Source of the DNA: CTSoil-075 sp042610375
GTDB lineage: Bacteria > Bacillota > Negativicutes > DSM-13327
Direction of reading: 5' to 3'
NCBI RefSeq assembly: GCF_042610375.1
Contig: NZ_JBGJZL010000003.1
Coordinates: 310,001-374,000 of the forward strand
DNA length: 64,000 nucleotides
Shown here in pieces: positions 25,671-34,404 of this stretch. A program made the position numbers and the translations under genes. The notes under the pieces are model-generated. The model worked only from the letters and a program-made list of their open reading frames with translations, did not search any database and had not been told where the DNA came from. Numbering within the stretch: the stretch's first letter is position 1; each line of letters opens with the position of its first letter.

Positions 25671-26458
25671 ATGCTTATTTGAATGATACAAAAGAATGGC
25701 TTATTGATTTTTCGGGAATTATTACTTTTTTTGTTTTGTGGGAATTGTTACCAAGGATTGGTGTTATTGATGCACAATTCATTCCACCTTTATCAGTCGT
25801 GATTGGTGCACTATGGACGCTTGCAACTGTGGGAGGCGGACTCTTTATCCATGTTGCTGCAAGTCTACAAAGAATTTTTATTGGGTTGGGCATGGCAATT
25901 GGTATTGGAATTCCATTAGGTTTTTTATTAGGAGGCGTTTTTCCAGCCTTATCTCGGCAATTACGACCATTGCTGCGGATATTGGGGCAGATTAATGGAT
26001 TCTCTTTATTTCCAATTTTTATTCTGTTTTTTGGTATCGGTGAAGGAGCAAAAGTCAGTATTATTTTTTGGTCCAGCATTTGGCCACTACTCTTTACCAC
26101 CATCGCTGGTATTAAACAACTCGATCCTCTTTATGTTAAAAGTGCCCGTTCCATGGGGGCTAGTCGCTTTACCATCTTTACAGAAGTGATTCTACCAGGA
26201 GCGGCACCAGTTATTTTTACTGGTATCCGCACTGGTGCAACACATGCGTTTTTGATGCTGATGGCTGCTGAAGTCATTGGTGCTAGTGCAGGTCTTGGGT
26301 GGCTTATTCATAATTCGGCTGTGAATAATATCATACCTCGCCTGTTTGCGGGCGTAATATCCATTGCGGTACTCGGAGCGTTACTAACCTATGCGATTGA
26401 TTTTTTAGAAGAAAATCTTTTGGAGTGGAAGCCAACTGCTAACAAAAAAAATAGTTAG
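25667..26458 (+). CDS. SsuC-type ABC permease 1
   Basis: 263 aa. ATG at 25667 with TAAGGAGG upstream; the annotated longer frame would start in that site. About six membrane helices and the permease EAA-type loop (DPLYVKSARSMGASRFTIFTEVILPGAAP) typical of sulfonate/nitrate/taurine transporters. First of two related permeases that probably form a heterodimeric channel for the binding protein at 24231. Confidence 0.88.
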   Translation: MNAYLNDTKEWLIDFSGIITFFVLWELLPRIGVIDAQFIPPLSVVIGALWTLATVGGGLFIHVAASLQRIFIGLGMAIGIGIPLGFLLGGVFPALSRQLRPLLRILGQINGFSLFPIFILFFGIGEGAKVSIIFWSSIWPLLFTTIAGIKQLDPLYVKSARSMGASRFTIFTEVILPGAAPVIFTGIRTGATHAFLMLMAAEVIGASAGLGWLIHNSAVNNIIPRLFAGVISIAVLGALLTYAIDFLEENLLEWKPTANKKNS

Positions 26459-26505
26459 TATCTGTAATATGCCATAAATATCATAAAGAAGAGGGGGAAA
26501 CAAAT

Positions 26506-27381
26506 GTGGAAGCCACAGGGGAAACCAATATAAAAGAGACATTAGAAAAATCAACGGAAAAGACAATAGAGAAAACACCAGAGAAAAGTAAAATAAGAGG
26601 TAACAATATAGTTAAAAACATTACTGGATTGTTATATGATGGTATCTCGATTATCCTATTTTTAATTCTTTGGGAAATAGCTCCTAGAGCAGGTTGGGTT
26701 CCTCAGACATTCATTTCACCGCCCTCAGTTGTATTGATTACTCTATGGGATTTAATTACTAGTGGGGTGTTGATCAAACATATTGAAGTTAGTATGCTTA
26801 GAGCATTATTAGGCTTTTTCCTTGCTATCGTGGTGGGCATTCCTTTGGGATTTTTTTTAGGAGGCTGGTTCCACCTTTTTGAACGCATTGTGACTCCAGT
26901 ACTCCGATTACTAGCTGAGGTTAATCCATTCTCTTTATTTCCAGTATTTATTTTATTATTTGGTATTGGTGAAATATCTAAAATCACTATGATTTTCTGG
27001 GTTTGCTTATGGCCAATTTTACTCAATACCATAACGGGTGTTAAAAATGTCGATGAACTACTCATCAAGTCAGCTCGTTCGATGGGGATAAGTGGCAAAG
27101 AAATGTTTTATAAAGTAGTGTTACCTGCTGCATCTCCCGGTATATTCCATGGTGTGAAAACCAGTTGTGCCACAGCTTTTTTTATGTTGATTGCTGCTGA
27201 GATGATTGGTGCTAGTAGCGGTCTAGGATGGCTCGTATTTAATGCCCAAAATAACTATCAGATTCCTAAGCTATTTGCGACAACAGTGACCATATCAGCG
27301 ATTGGTCTTAGCTTAAATTATCTATTTACCAAATTAGAGCATAAACTAGTCGGTTGGAAAGAAAGTACATCTGAGTATTAG
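26506..27381 (+). CDS. SsuC-type ABC permease 2
   Basis: 291 aa, GTG start with a purine-rich ribosome site. A Glu/Lys/Thr-rich N-terminal extension of about 40 residues precedes six helices and the EAA-like loop VDELLIKSARSMGISGKEMFYKVVLPAASP. Paralogous to permease 1, 47 bases downstream. A hairpin without a T-run follows at 27410-27435. Confidence 0.87.
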   Translation: MEATGETNIKETLEKSTEKTIEKTPEKSKIRGNNIVKNITGLLYDGISIILFLILWEIAPRAGWVPQTFISPPSVVLITLWDLITSGVLIKHIEVSMLRALLGFFLAIVVGIPLGFFLGGWFHLFERIVTPVLRLLAEVNPFSLFPVFILLFGIGEISKITMIFWVCLWPILLNTITGVKNVDELLIKSARSMGISGKEMFYKVVLPAASPGIFHGVKTSCATAFFMLIAAEMIGASSGLGWLVFNAQNNYQIPKLFATTVTISAIGLSLNYLFTKLEHKLVGWKESTSEY

Positions 27382-27471
27382 AGTAAGGGATAAAGGCGAA
27401 ATAATAGTAGACCTGGATTGAATACAATCCAGGTAAGATAGTAAGAATAGACATTATTATTGCATTGGTAA

Positions 27472-27712
27472 ATTAGTGGTCGTTTTGGTTATCAATTTAC
27501 TTCAAATAAAGCAGGTACAGGTATTAGTACTATAGACAGAAACAGTAATGCAGTTGGAACTGCTAGTTCTGATGGTGCTACCTATTTTGACCGGGCTGAG
27601 TTTAAATTCAAAAAAAATAACCTAACGGCTGCTATTGGTCGTTCTACTTGATTTTTAGGTCAAGGACTATTATATGATTATGCTTTTGCTAAAAATGCTC
27701 ATCTTAATATAA
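27472..27712 (+). pseudogene. Decayed porin fragment (OmpM-like)
   Basis: In frame from 27472 the DNA reads ISGRFGYQFTSNKAGTG, later FDRAEFKFKKNNLTAAIGRST, a TGA stop, then FLGQGLLYDYAFAKNAHL. This resembles the beta-barrel part of the large SLH-type porins of Negativicutes. There is no start signal, there is an in-frame stop, and both ends are missing, so it is a short relic. It runs into the terminator of the receptor gene on the other strand. Confidence 0.6.
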
Positions 27713-27752
27713 AGGCTGGGATCATCATTGTGATGAATCCCAGCCTTTATAT
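27712..27752 (-). terminator. Terminator of the TonB-dependent receptor gene
   Basis: AAAGGCTGGGATCATCA and TGATGAATCCCAGCCTTT form a hairpin that ends the minus-strand gene. Confidence 0.75.
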
Positions 27753-27757
27753 TATTA

Positions 27758-29746
27758 TTAAAAAGAGTAGCTTGTTTTAAGCCAGATTGTACGCCCTGGT
27801 TCATTGACTCTAAAAGAAGTCGGAATACCAAGAGTGGCTATGGGTTCGCCTTTGCGACTGAGAAATTCTGCATAATTTTTATTGAAGATATTGTCGACAC
27901 CAGCAGCCACGATAATGTGTTTGTTTGGTTTATATGCAATGTTAGTAGAAAGAATGCCAAAACCACCTGGAGCATTAGCAAGGTCTTTTGCAGTGGGAGT
28001 GCCACTACCAACATCATAATGAGTCTGTTTTTGTACGCCACGCCACAAAAGGCCAGCTTCTATTTTTTCTTTATTGTATTTTAACCCCAAGGTTCCTTCA
28101 AGGGCTGGTATTTGTGCTAAAGCTTTATGGCTCGTATCATTGGTACCGCGTGTATACGAAAGAGAAGCCGTTGTTGTCCAGTTCTTATCCAGTGCATAAG
28201 AAATTTCTCCTTCGCCGCCATACAATGTTGCGTCAATGTTGCTTCCTATGTTGCTGTTTCCATTTGTTGTAAATAAAATAAAATCCTTAATATTAGAATA
28301 AAATAGGGAGGTGTTAGCTTTTACTTTGCCATTATTATAGAGAAAACCTGTATCTAATTGTGTGTTTTTTTCTGGTTTAAGAAAAAAATTACCTGTACCA
28401 GAATGTCTTTCCCAATAATCAGCTGGTCTTTCAGCGTGACCAATGCCGACATAGGAAGTAAGTGGAGCTTTGGCAGCGTCGTGTTCATAGCGGAGGAAAG
28501 CGCCATAAGTCCGATTGGTATCCGTATCTGTTGTATTTTTCACATTAAGATGGTCAAGGCGAAGACCGCTGAGTAAACGGTTATTTTGATCCACACTACG
28601 CTTGAAGTCACCAAAGATGCCATAATTAGTAAATGTTAAATCTGGTGTACGTGGTCTGGAGTCATAGGACACTGAACTCATTCCCATACGACCAGTGTGC
28701 TCATTTTTCTGGTAATCAACTCCAACAGTTGCTTGTATTTTAGGATTTAACGCTAAGTCTGCAGTTAAGCGACCGCCAGTTATTACGCGATCAACGTCCA
28801 TCCACATGGCCATCATAGAGGTATTGGGGCGTAGTGAAAAATTATCCATTACATGATCAACATAATTATGGTAGGCTTTAAATTGAATTTTACTCACTAA
28901 AGGTGAAATGTTTTCTTTCTCAAATTTTAAGCTATAGTCTTGTTGATCAAACTTTGCTCCATCCATAGTACGACCAGCATAAGCCGCTTGAGCGGTGCTA
29001 GTATCAACAGCAAATTCGTAGAGTGTATTACGATTTGGTGTCCAGCCTGCAATCGCTGATAAACTTTGACGCGTATAGAAAGAATGTATTTTATTTCCTG
29101 ATCCGTCTATATAATCATCGGCATGAGACCTAGTCTTTATAATGCGTACATAACCTGTAGTATCCCCGGCCGTCACATCTAATAATTCATCATTGCGACC
29201 AGCGCTACCGACTAAGAGGCTGCTGTTGACTCGTACCTCTGGCTTGAAAAAAGGAGTCGTTTCTCTTTCAAATAGTATAGTGCCTGCTACGTTGCCACCG
29301 CCATAGCGAACACTTTCAGGACCTTTTAAAATTTTAATTTTACTGAATGATTCAGGAAAAGCATAAGACGTTGTCGGATCCATTCTACTTGGGCAACCAC
29401 CTAGTAATGAAGTTCCATCAAGTAGGACATTGAGCCGTGTTCCATTAAGTCCTCGAAATACAGGATCGCTGCCAGTACCACCTTGGCGTATAACAGAAAA
29501 GCCAGGAATGTTTTTCAAATATCCACCACCATCAGCTGCTGGTACTGGCTGCCGCGGTGCTTTGGGGTTGGTCTCGACGACTAAAGGATCAATTATAGAA
29601 GGGGCAGTGACAACCACTTCTTCAAAGGTAGAAATAACATCCTTTTCAGGATTTTCCTCAGTAGCGGCAAAGGCTGTTGAAGTGACTGCTGTTGTAGATG
29701 CTAGGAAAAGTAAGAAAGAACAAAAAAATGCATGTGATTTATTCAT
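27758..29746 (-). CDS. TonB-dependent receptor, OprC/NosA (copper) type
   Basis: 662 aa with a signal peptide (ending TSTAFAA), a plug domain and a 22-strand-type barrel ending in aromatic TSYSF. The plug contains LLDGTSLLGGCPSRMDPTTSY and KILKGPESVRYGGGNVAGT, matching the CPxRMDPPT site of copper receptors such as OprC. A Met-rich loop (HVMDNFSLRPNTSMMAMWMD) would add soft-metal ligands. Copper or a copper complex is the likely cargo, but a thioether-containing organosulfur ligand cannot be excluded. It is on the minus strand, controlled by leader L10, and the tonB-exbBD operon has the same leader type. Confidence 0.85.
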   Translation of the reverse strand: MNKSHAFFCSFLLFLASTTAVTSTAFAATEENPEKDVISTFEEVVVTAPSIIDPLVVETNPKAPRQPVPAADGGGYLKNIPGFSVIRQGGTGSDPVFRGLNGTRLNVLLDGTSLLGGCPSRMDPTTSYAFPESFSKIKILKGPESVRYGGGNVAGTILFERETTPFFKPEVRVNSSLLVGSAGRNDELLDVTAGDTTGYVRIIKTRSHADDYIDGSGNKIHSFYTRQSLSAIAGWTPNRNTLYEFAVDTSTAQAAYAGRTMDGAKFDQQDYSLKFEKENISPLVSKIQFKAYHNYVDHVMDNFSLRPNTSMMAMWMDVDRVITGGRLTADLALNPKIQATVGVDYQKNEHTGRMGMSSVSYDSRPRTPDLTFTNYGIFGDFKRSVDQNNRLLSGLRLDHLNVKNTTDTDTNRTYGAFLRYEHDAAKAPLTSYVGIGHAERPADYWERHSGTGNFFLKPEKNTQLDTGFLYNNGKVKANTSLFYSNIKDFILFTTNGNSNIGSNIDATLYGGEGEISYALDKNWTTTASLSYTRGTNDTSHKALAQIPALEGTLGLKYNKEKIEAGLLWRGVQKQTHYDVGSGTPTAKDLANAPGGFGILSTNIAYKPNKHIIVAAGVDNIFNKNYAEFLSRKGEPIATLGIPTSFRVNEPGRTIWLKTSYSF

Positions 29747-29890
29747 ATGTAATCCATCCTTTTATGTTATTTATAGGTCTGGACCTATATGGTTTTAAAT
29801 ATCTCCTTTCCTTGTAAAATTCTTTTCTATTCCTGTTAAAAAAACTGTAGGCATTATCGTGCTAGCTTGGTAGTCTAAGAAGCAGAAAAA

Positions 29891-29948
29891 TAAAAAGACT
29901 GGGAAGTGGTGATTACCACTTTCCAGCCTTTAGTTTTTCTAATCAGCA
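29891..29948 (-). promoter_or_regulatory. Sulfur-island leader L10 (minus strand)
   Basis: On the minus strand GCTGATTAG and CTAAAGGC: inner TTAG/CTAA, loop of five A. GGCTGGAAAGTGG..CCACTTCCCAGTC forms the terminator stem. Confidence 0.72.
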
Positions 29949-30074
29949 AGAATAGTTATCTATAATTATAAACTTAATTTTCTCACTGTCTATTGTCCTA
30001 AAGTACTATTAATAGCAAACAAATAAAATAAAGTGCCATGGATACGCGAGTAAATTTTAGATTGAAAAGACATA

Positions 30075-30102
30075 TTGACAAAATTATAAAATCGAGTATA
30101 AT
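30075..30102 (+). promoter_or_regulatory. Promoter of nitrogenase-like operon 2
   Basis: TTGACA (30075-30080), 16-base spacer, TATAAT (30097-30102); the transcript would start near 30109, 26 bases before leader L11. Confidence 0.7.
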
Positions 30103-30134
30103 GTAAAGAAAGTAATATATGTATTATAAGTTTG

Positions 30135-30196
30135 AGCTGATCAGAATAACTGAAGGCTAAAGTAGTGTCCGTACGGATGTGCTTTAGCCTTTTATT
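30135..30196 (+). promoter_or_regulatory. Sulfur-island leader L11 (first of a series)
   Basis: AGCTGATCAG (30135-30144) and CTGAAGGCT: outer AGC/GCT, inner TCAG/CTGA, loop AATAA. AAGGCTAAAG..CTTTAGCCTT is the terminator, followed by T-rich DNA. Confidence 0.8.
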
Positions 30197-30214
30197 TATT
30201 TATCCATCCATGTA

Positions 30215-30256
30215 GTAACTGATCGTTATACAATACCTGAAGGCTACAAAAATGGA
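30215..30256 (+). promoter_or_regulatory. Degenerate leader copy (L12)
   Basis: AACTGATCG then CTGAAGGCT are recognisable, but the inner stem is broken and no terminator follows. Probably a decayed element between L11 and L13. Confidence 0.4.
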
Positions 30257-30280
30257 AATCGACAAATCAATAGTCAGTTT

Positions 30281-30348
30281 GGCTGATCAGTACTGCATAC
30301 TGAAGGCAAAGATGGATCCGAGTTGAAGGATCAATCTTTGCCTTTTTA
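30281..30348 (+). promoter_or_regulatory. Sulfur-island leader L13 (last of a series)
   Basis: GGCTGATCAG (30281-30290) and CTGAAGGC: inner TCAG/CTGA with a 9-base loop. AAGGCAAAGAT..ATCTTTGCCTT terminator with five T follows. The methyltransferase gene begins 51 bases later. Confidence 0.75.
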
Positions 30349-30398
30349 CTTTTTATTTGTAAAAAATAAAAATTTGTGGTGTAAGTGAGGAGAAGAGC

Positions 30399-31478
30399 GT
30401 GGTTGCTAAAGCTTTTCGTGATGAAATGAAACCTAAAGAACGAATGGAGGCAGTGTTAACTGGAAAGCCTTTCGATCGAGTGCCGTGTAGTGTTCAGGTG
30501 AGCAACCAAGCAGGAAAGTTAGCTGGAATTCATCACTGGCAATGCTATTATTCAGCAGAAAATATAGCTAAAACTCAATTTGCAGCCCATCGTATATTTG
30601 GTGTGGAATCTGTGGGAACAGGTCCTGGTTTACCTGGTATTGCCGAAGCAGTAGGATCTACGGTTTTCTATCCCAAAGAAGAAAATACACCCTATATTGC
30701 AAATCATGCACTCAACGCACATGAGGATTTTGAAAAACTAGAAATTCCTGACCCTTGGAGTAAAGGACGTCTCCCTATCCATTTAAAAGCTCTAGAACTT
30801 ATGGTGGAAAAGATGGGTGATGATGTTCCTGTGGTGACCAATCTGGCAGGACCTTTTACGACAGCAGCTAATATTCGAGGAACAGAAGCGTTTCTTCGCG
30901 ATCTGTATCATCATCCTGAATTTGTTCATCGTTTACTTAAATTTTCTGTCGACAGTACTCTTGCTTATGTAAAAGAAGCTGCAAAATTAGGAGTTCGTTT
31001 TAGCGTTGCTGATCCTACGGCGTCGGCAACTCTGATAGGACCTAAGCAGTTTGAAGAATTTGCTTTTCCTTATTTACGTGACTTGATCCAATCGATTAAA
31101 AGATTAAGTTCTGGTGCTCCTTCGTTGCACATTTGTGGCAATACAAAAAAAATGTGGAATTTAATGGCCGATACGGGGGCCGGTGTTCTTAGTCTAGATG
31201 ATACCATTGACTTGGCAGATGCCAAACAAGAAGTGGGGCATCGAGTAGCACTACTCGGTAATGTCAAACCCACAGCGTCTATGTATCTAGGGACACCTGA
31301 TGATGTCATCCGTGATGCAAAAGAATGCCTGGCCAGAGCCTATGATAATCCGAAAGGCTATATTTTGGCTTTGGGGTGTGGCCTTCCTATGTGCGCTCCT
31401 GCTGAAAATATTCATGCCATGTTTCAAGCCGCTAAAGAATTTGGGAAATACCCATTTGATGCTGAAGAATTCAATTAA
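30399..31478 (+). CDS. UroD-superfamily methyltransferase (MtaA/MtbA/CmuA-like)
   Basis: 359 aa, GTG start 7 bases after GAGGAG. The zinc-site pattern of methylcobamide:thiol methyltransferases is visible: His and Cys in SLHICGNTKK and a distal Cys in GCGLPMCAP. The family moves methyl groups between a corrinoid protein and a thiol such as coenzyme M. No corrinoid protein gene is in the window. Being first in the operon with nitrogenase-like pair 2 suggests it deals with the methyl or thiol part of the substrate or product (inference). It ends 20 bases before the NifN/K-like gene. Confidence 0.88.
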   Translation: MVAKAFRDEMKPKERMEAVLTGKPFDRVPCSVQVSNQAGKLAGIHHWQCYYSAENIAKTQFAAHRIFGVESVGTGPGLPGIAEAVGSTVFYPKEENTPYIANHALNAHEDFEKLEIPDPWSKGRLPIHLKALELMVEKMGDDVPVVTNLAGPFTTAANIRGTEAFLRDLYHHPEFVHRLLKFSVDSTLAYVKEAAKLGVRFSVADPTASATLIGPKQFEEFAFPYLRDLIQSIKRLSSGAPSLHICGNTKKMWNLMADTGAGVLSLDDTIDLADAKQEVGHRVALLGNVKPTASMYLGTPDDVIRDAKECLARAYDNPKGYILALGCGLPMCAPAENIHAMFQAAKEFGKYPFDAEEFN

Positions 31479-31498
31479 TAGTACACGGAGGAAAAGAT

Positions 31499-32839
31499 AT
31501 GAGTAAATTTATAGAGAGACCGCGCTATTTATGCACACTTGGAGGCGCAATCGCAACGTTAAAAGTCTTGCCGCGAGTTATACCCATTATCCATGCGGCA
31601 GCCGGTTGTGGTGGTAACATTGCTAATGCTTTACATGGTGCTGCTGGCTATTTGGGCAGTGGTTATTGTGCGGGTCTTGCGCTACCAAGTTCTAATATTT
31701 ATGAAAAAGATATTGTATTTGGCGGAGAAGAACGATTAACTGAGCAAATTGCTACAACACTTGAAGTTGTGGATGGTGATTTGTATTTTGTGGTCACTGG
31801 CTGCATGGTTGATATTATTGGAGATGATGCAGTAGCGGTAGCGAATCGATTTCGTCAAAATGGTAAGCCAGTCTTAGGAGCTGAGACAGGTGGCTTTAAA
31901 GGCAATTCTTATAAAGGGTACGATATTGTTCTTAACAAATTATTTATTGATTTTGTTGAAAAAAATCCAGTGAAGGAAAAAAATATTGTTAATTTATTTG
32001 GCATTGTCCCTATTCAGGATGTATTTTGGAAGGGAAATTTGAATATATTAAAAGCACTTCTTGAAAAAATTGGTTATCAGGTCAATACCTTTTTTGGCGA
32101 AGGTGAAACCCTTGATAATCTTAAATATGCTGGTTCTGCTCGTTTAAATATCCTTGTATCGGATGTATATGGAATTGAACCTGCACAAAAATTCGAAGAA
32201 ATTCATGGAGTTCCTTATGTGGTTGCACCGTTGCCTATCGGTTCCGCTGGTACTGAACAATTTTTGCGTATTGTAGGCGAAGCCTTAGAAACTGAAAAAG
32301 ACCTTCTTGAACAAGTGATTGCAGAGGAAAAAGCCCGCTACTATAGCTATATAGAACGCTTAGCTGATGTGTATAATGATTTGGATTTCCAGCGCTATAG
32401 TGTCGTGGTGGGAGATGTCAATTACGCTCCAGCCCTTGCCAGGTTTTTGGCGGATGATTTGGGATGGTTACCAGAACTCGTAGTGATTACGGATATTCTT
32501 ACAGAAGAAGAACAGCAATTGGTAGAAGGGAGATTTGATGGTTTTACGTCTGGCATTCGTCCGAAGGTCGTTTTTGACACCGATACGTCGAATGTGAGTA
32601 AACACTTTAGTGCTTCTTGGCCACGAAATAATAACGATCGATATTTCGATAGTTTTAGCCCCGCATTTGTCCTCGGAAGTAGTCTGGATCGAGAATTTGC
32701 AGTATCCATCGGTGCACCACACTTAGCAGTATCTTATCCCATATCTAATAGAGCGATACTAGATAGAGCTTATGTTGGATATCGGGGAGCATTAACATTA
32801 GTGGAAGATATTTTTGGATTATTAGTAGGAAGCAGATAG
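31499..32839 (+). CDS. Nitrogenase-like beta/NifN-K type subunit, copy 2
   Basis: 446 aa, exactly the length of copy 1. Cys37 (AAAGC), Cys57 (GSGYC) and Cys102 (VVTGC) sit at identical positions, matching the bridging cysteines of NifK. ATG follows GGAGGAAAAGAT. It is followed after 13 bases by its NifD-like partner. The conserved blocks KDIVFGGEERLTEQI and VTGCMVDIIGDD match copy 1, while many other positions differ, so the two units are old paralogs rather than a recent duplication and may have different substrates. Confidence 0.87.
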   Translation: MSKFIERPRYLCTLGGAIATLKVLPRVIPIIHAAAGCGGNIANALHGAAGYLGSGYCAGLALPSSNIYEKDIVFGGEERLTEQIATTLEVVDGDLYFVVTGCMVDIIGDDAVAVANRFRQNGKPVLGAETGGFKGNSYKGYDIVLNKLFIDFVEKNPVKEKNIVNLFGIVPIQDVFWKGNLNILKALLEKIGYQVNTFFGEGETLDNLKYAGSARLNILVSDVYGIEPAQKFEEIHGVPYVVAPLPIGSAGTEQFLRIVGEALETEKDLLEQVIAEEKARYYSYIERLADVYNDLDFQRYSVVVGDVNYAPALARFLADDLGWLPELVVITDILTEEEQQLVEGRFDGFTSGIRPKVVFDTDTSNVSKHFSASWPRNNNDRYFDSFSPAFVLGSSLDREFAVSIGAPHLAVSYPISNRAILDRAYVGYRGALTLVEDIFGLLVGSR

Positions 32840-32852
32840 GAGAGAAGTTGAC

Positions 32853-34367
32853 ATGGATTATATAAAAGATAAAGCGCCTCCAGTGCGTGAAGATCGTTTA
32901 AGAGCTTGTAATGCATACGGGGGATCATGTGATAATTTGGTGGATCAATCCAAAAAAGGTTGCCTAAATGGGATTAAACGGAGCTTTTCTCAAACGCAAG
33001 GTTGTCAGTTAAATTTGAGTCTAGCCATTTTAAACACTATTCGTGATGCAGTAGTGATTGTTCATGGACCTCTTGGTTGCGGTGGAGCTAGTTTGTCTGT
33101 TGCTGGCGTTAATAAAAATTTCCAGCAATTGCGAGATAGCAGCGCCCGAGGATTGATATGGGTAAATACTAACATGGGCGAGTCAGAAGTTATTAATGGT
33201 GGTGAAAATAATTTACGAGAAGCCATTTTATATGCTGAGAAAGAATTTCGCCCTGGTGCCATTATCATTGTAAATAGTTGTGTACCAGCCATTATTGGTG
33301 ATGATATTGATAGTGTGATTGAACGAGTGCGAGGTGAAGTAGAGGCTAAAATTGTACCTGTCCATTGCGAAGGTTTCAAGACCAAAATCATGGCCAGTGC
33401 TTATGATGCCGTCTATCATGGAATCCTCAGGAATCTGATACCAGATTTAGATGAAAAAGCAGTAGCTAAGCACGAAAATAAAAATGAATTTGAAGAATTA
33501 AAAGAAAAATATCGGATTAGTCGTACGGTAAATGTGCTTAATGTTTCATCGATGAGTCGAGTTGACGAGTATGAATTGGTAAGACTGCTAAAAGCGCTGG
33601 ATTTAAATTTAAACATATTGCCATGTTATGCACATCCTGAAGATTTTCTCAAGGCCACTGAGGCAGCACTCAATGTGAGTATTTGTGCGACTCATGACGA
33701 TTATTTCGTAGAGCATTTAAAAACTAAATATAATATTCCTTTTATCCTTCGTACCATTCCAATCGGTGTTAAATATACAAACCGTTGGATTGAGGACATT
33801 GCCAAATTCTTTGGTCTTGAAGAAGAGGCTCAGCGATTTATTGAACAAGAAACAAAATTGCTCGAAGAAGCATTGGCACCATATCGCGCATTGTTTAAGG
33901 GAAAAAGAGTTGTAATTGGTGGTGGCGAAATTCGTGTTGTTGCGAATGCTGAACTTCTGACTTACCTTGGATTCAAAGTCGTGGGTATGCGTGCTTATCA
34001 TTATGATCAGTTTGCCGATGAAATGCTCGAAGAGGTCGCAGAAAGTGATAAGGTTCCATTTAATGTAGCCACTGGACAGCCATTTGAACAGGCCAACTTG
34101 CTTGCCAATTTGCAACCAGACCTGTATGTCGGTCATGTCAACAACAATGGCTGGGCAGGAAAACAGGGGATTCCTGTTTTACCAATCTTCCACCAAAGTA
34201 ATATTTTCCTCGGTTATACAGGGGTATTTGAATTTGCCCGGCGTTTAGCCAGAGTGCTGCGAAATCCTTCATTTAATCGCAATCTGGGCGAAAATACGAA
34301 ACTTCCTTACTTTGAAAACTGGTATGAAAAGGATGCTTTTTCTTACATTGATGAAGGAAATAATTAG
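32853..34367 (+). CDS. Nitrogenase-like alpha/NifD type subunit, copy 2
   Basis: 504 aa. P-cluster-type Cys51, Cys76 (HGPLGC) and Cys143 (VNSC); cofactor-type Cys278 in ALNVSICATHDD; the His442 position is Leu (IFLGYTGVFEFAR). Extra N-terminal cysteines C19, C26, C37 are at the same spacing as in copy 1 (C-x6-C-x10-C). The pattern therefore suggests a NifB-derived cluster held by one Cys, as in copy 1. ATG follows AGGAGAAG. Electron donor is presumably the NifH-like protein encoded at the window start. Confidence 0.87.
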   Translation: MDYIKDKAPPVREDRLRACNAYGGSCDNLVDQSKKGCLNGIKRSFSQTQGCQLNLSLAILNTIRDAVVIVHGPLGCGGASLSVAGVNKNFQQLRDSSARGLIWVNTNMGESEVINGGENNLREAILYAEKEFRPGAIIIVNSCVPAIIGDDIDSVIERVRGEVEAKIVPVHCEGFKTKIMASAYDAVYHGILRNLIPDLDEKAVAKHENKNEFEELKEKYRISRTVNVLNVSSMSRVDEYELVRLLKALDLNLNILPCYAHPEDFLKATEAALNVSICATHDDYFVEHLKTKYNIPFILRTIPIGVKYTNRWIEDIAKFFGLEEEAQRFIEQETKLLEEALAPYRALFKGKRVVIGGGEIRVVANAELLTYLGFKVVGMRAYHYDQFADEMLEEVAESDKVPFNVATGQPFEQANLLANLQPDLYVGHVNNNGWAGKQGIPVLPIFHQSNIFLGYTGVFEFARRLARVLRNPSFNRNLGENTKLPYFENWYEKDAFSYIDEGNN

Positions 34368-34404
34368 TATGAAGGGATAATGAAAAATAAGAGGAGTGAA
34401 TTTT

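Noticed and set aside
27410..27435. Terminator after the second SsuC-type permease
   Set aside because: GACCTGGATTG/CAATCCAGGT is a good hairpin but lacks a T-run; recorded only in the permease entry.
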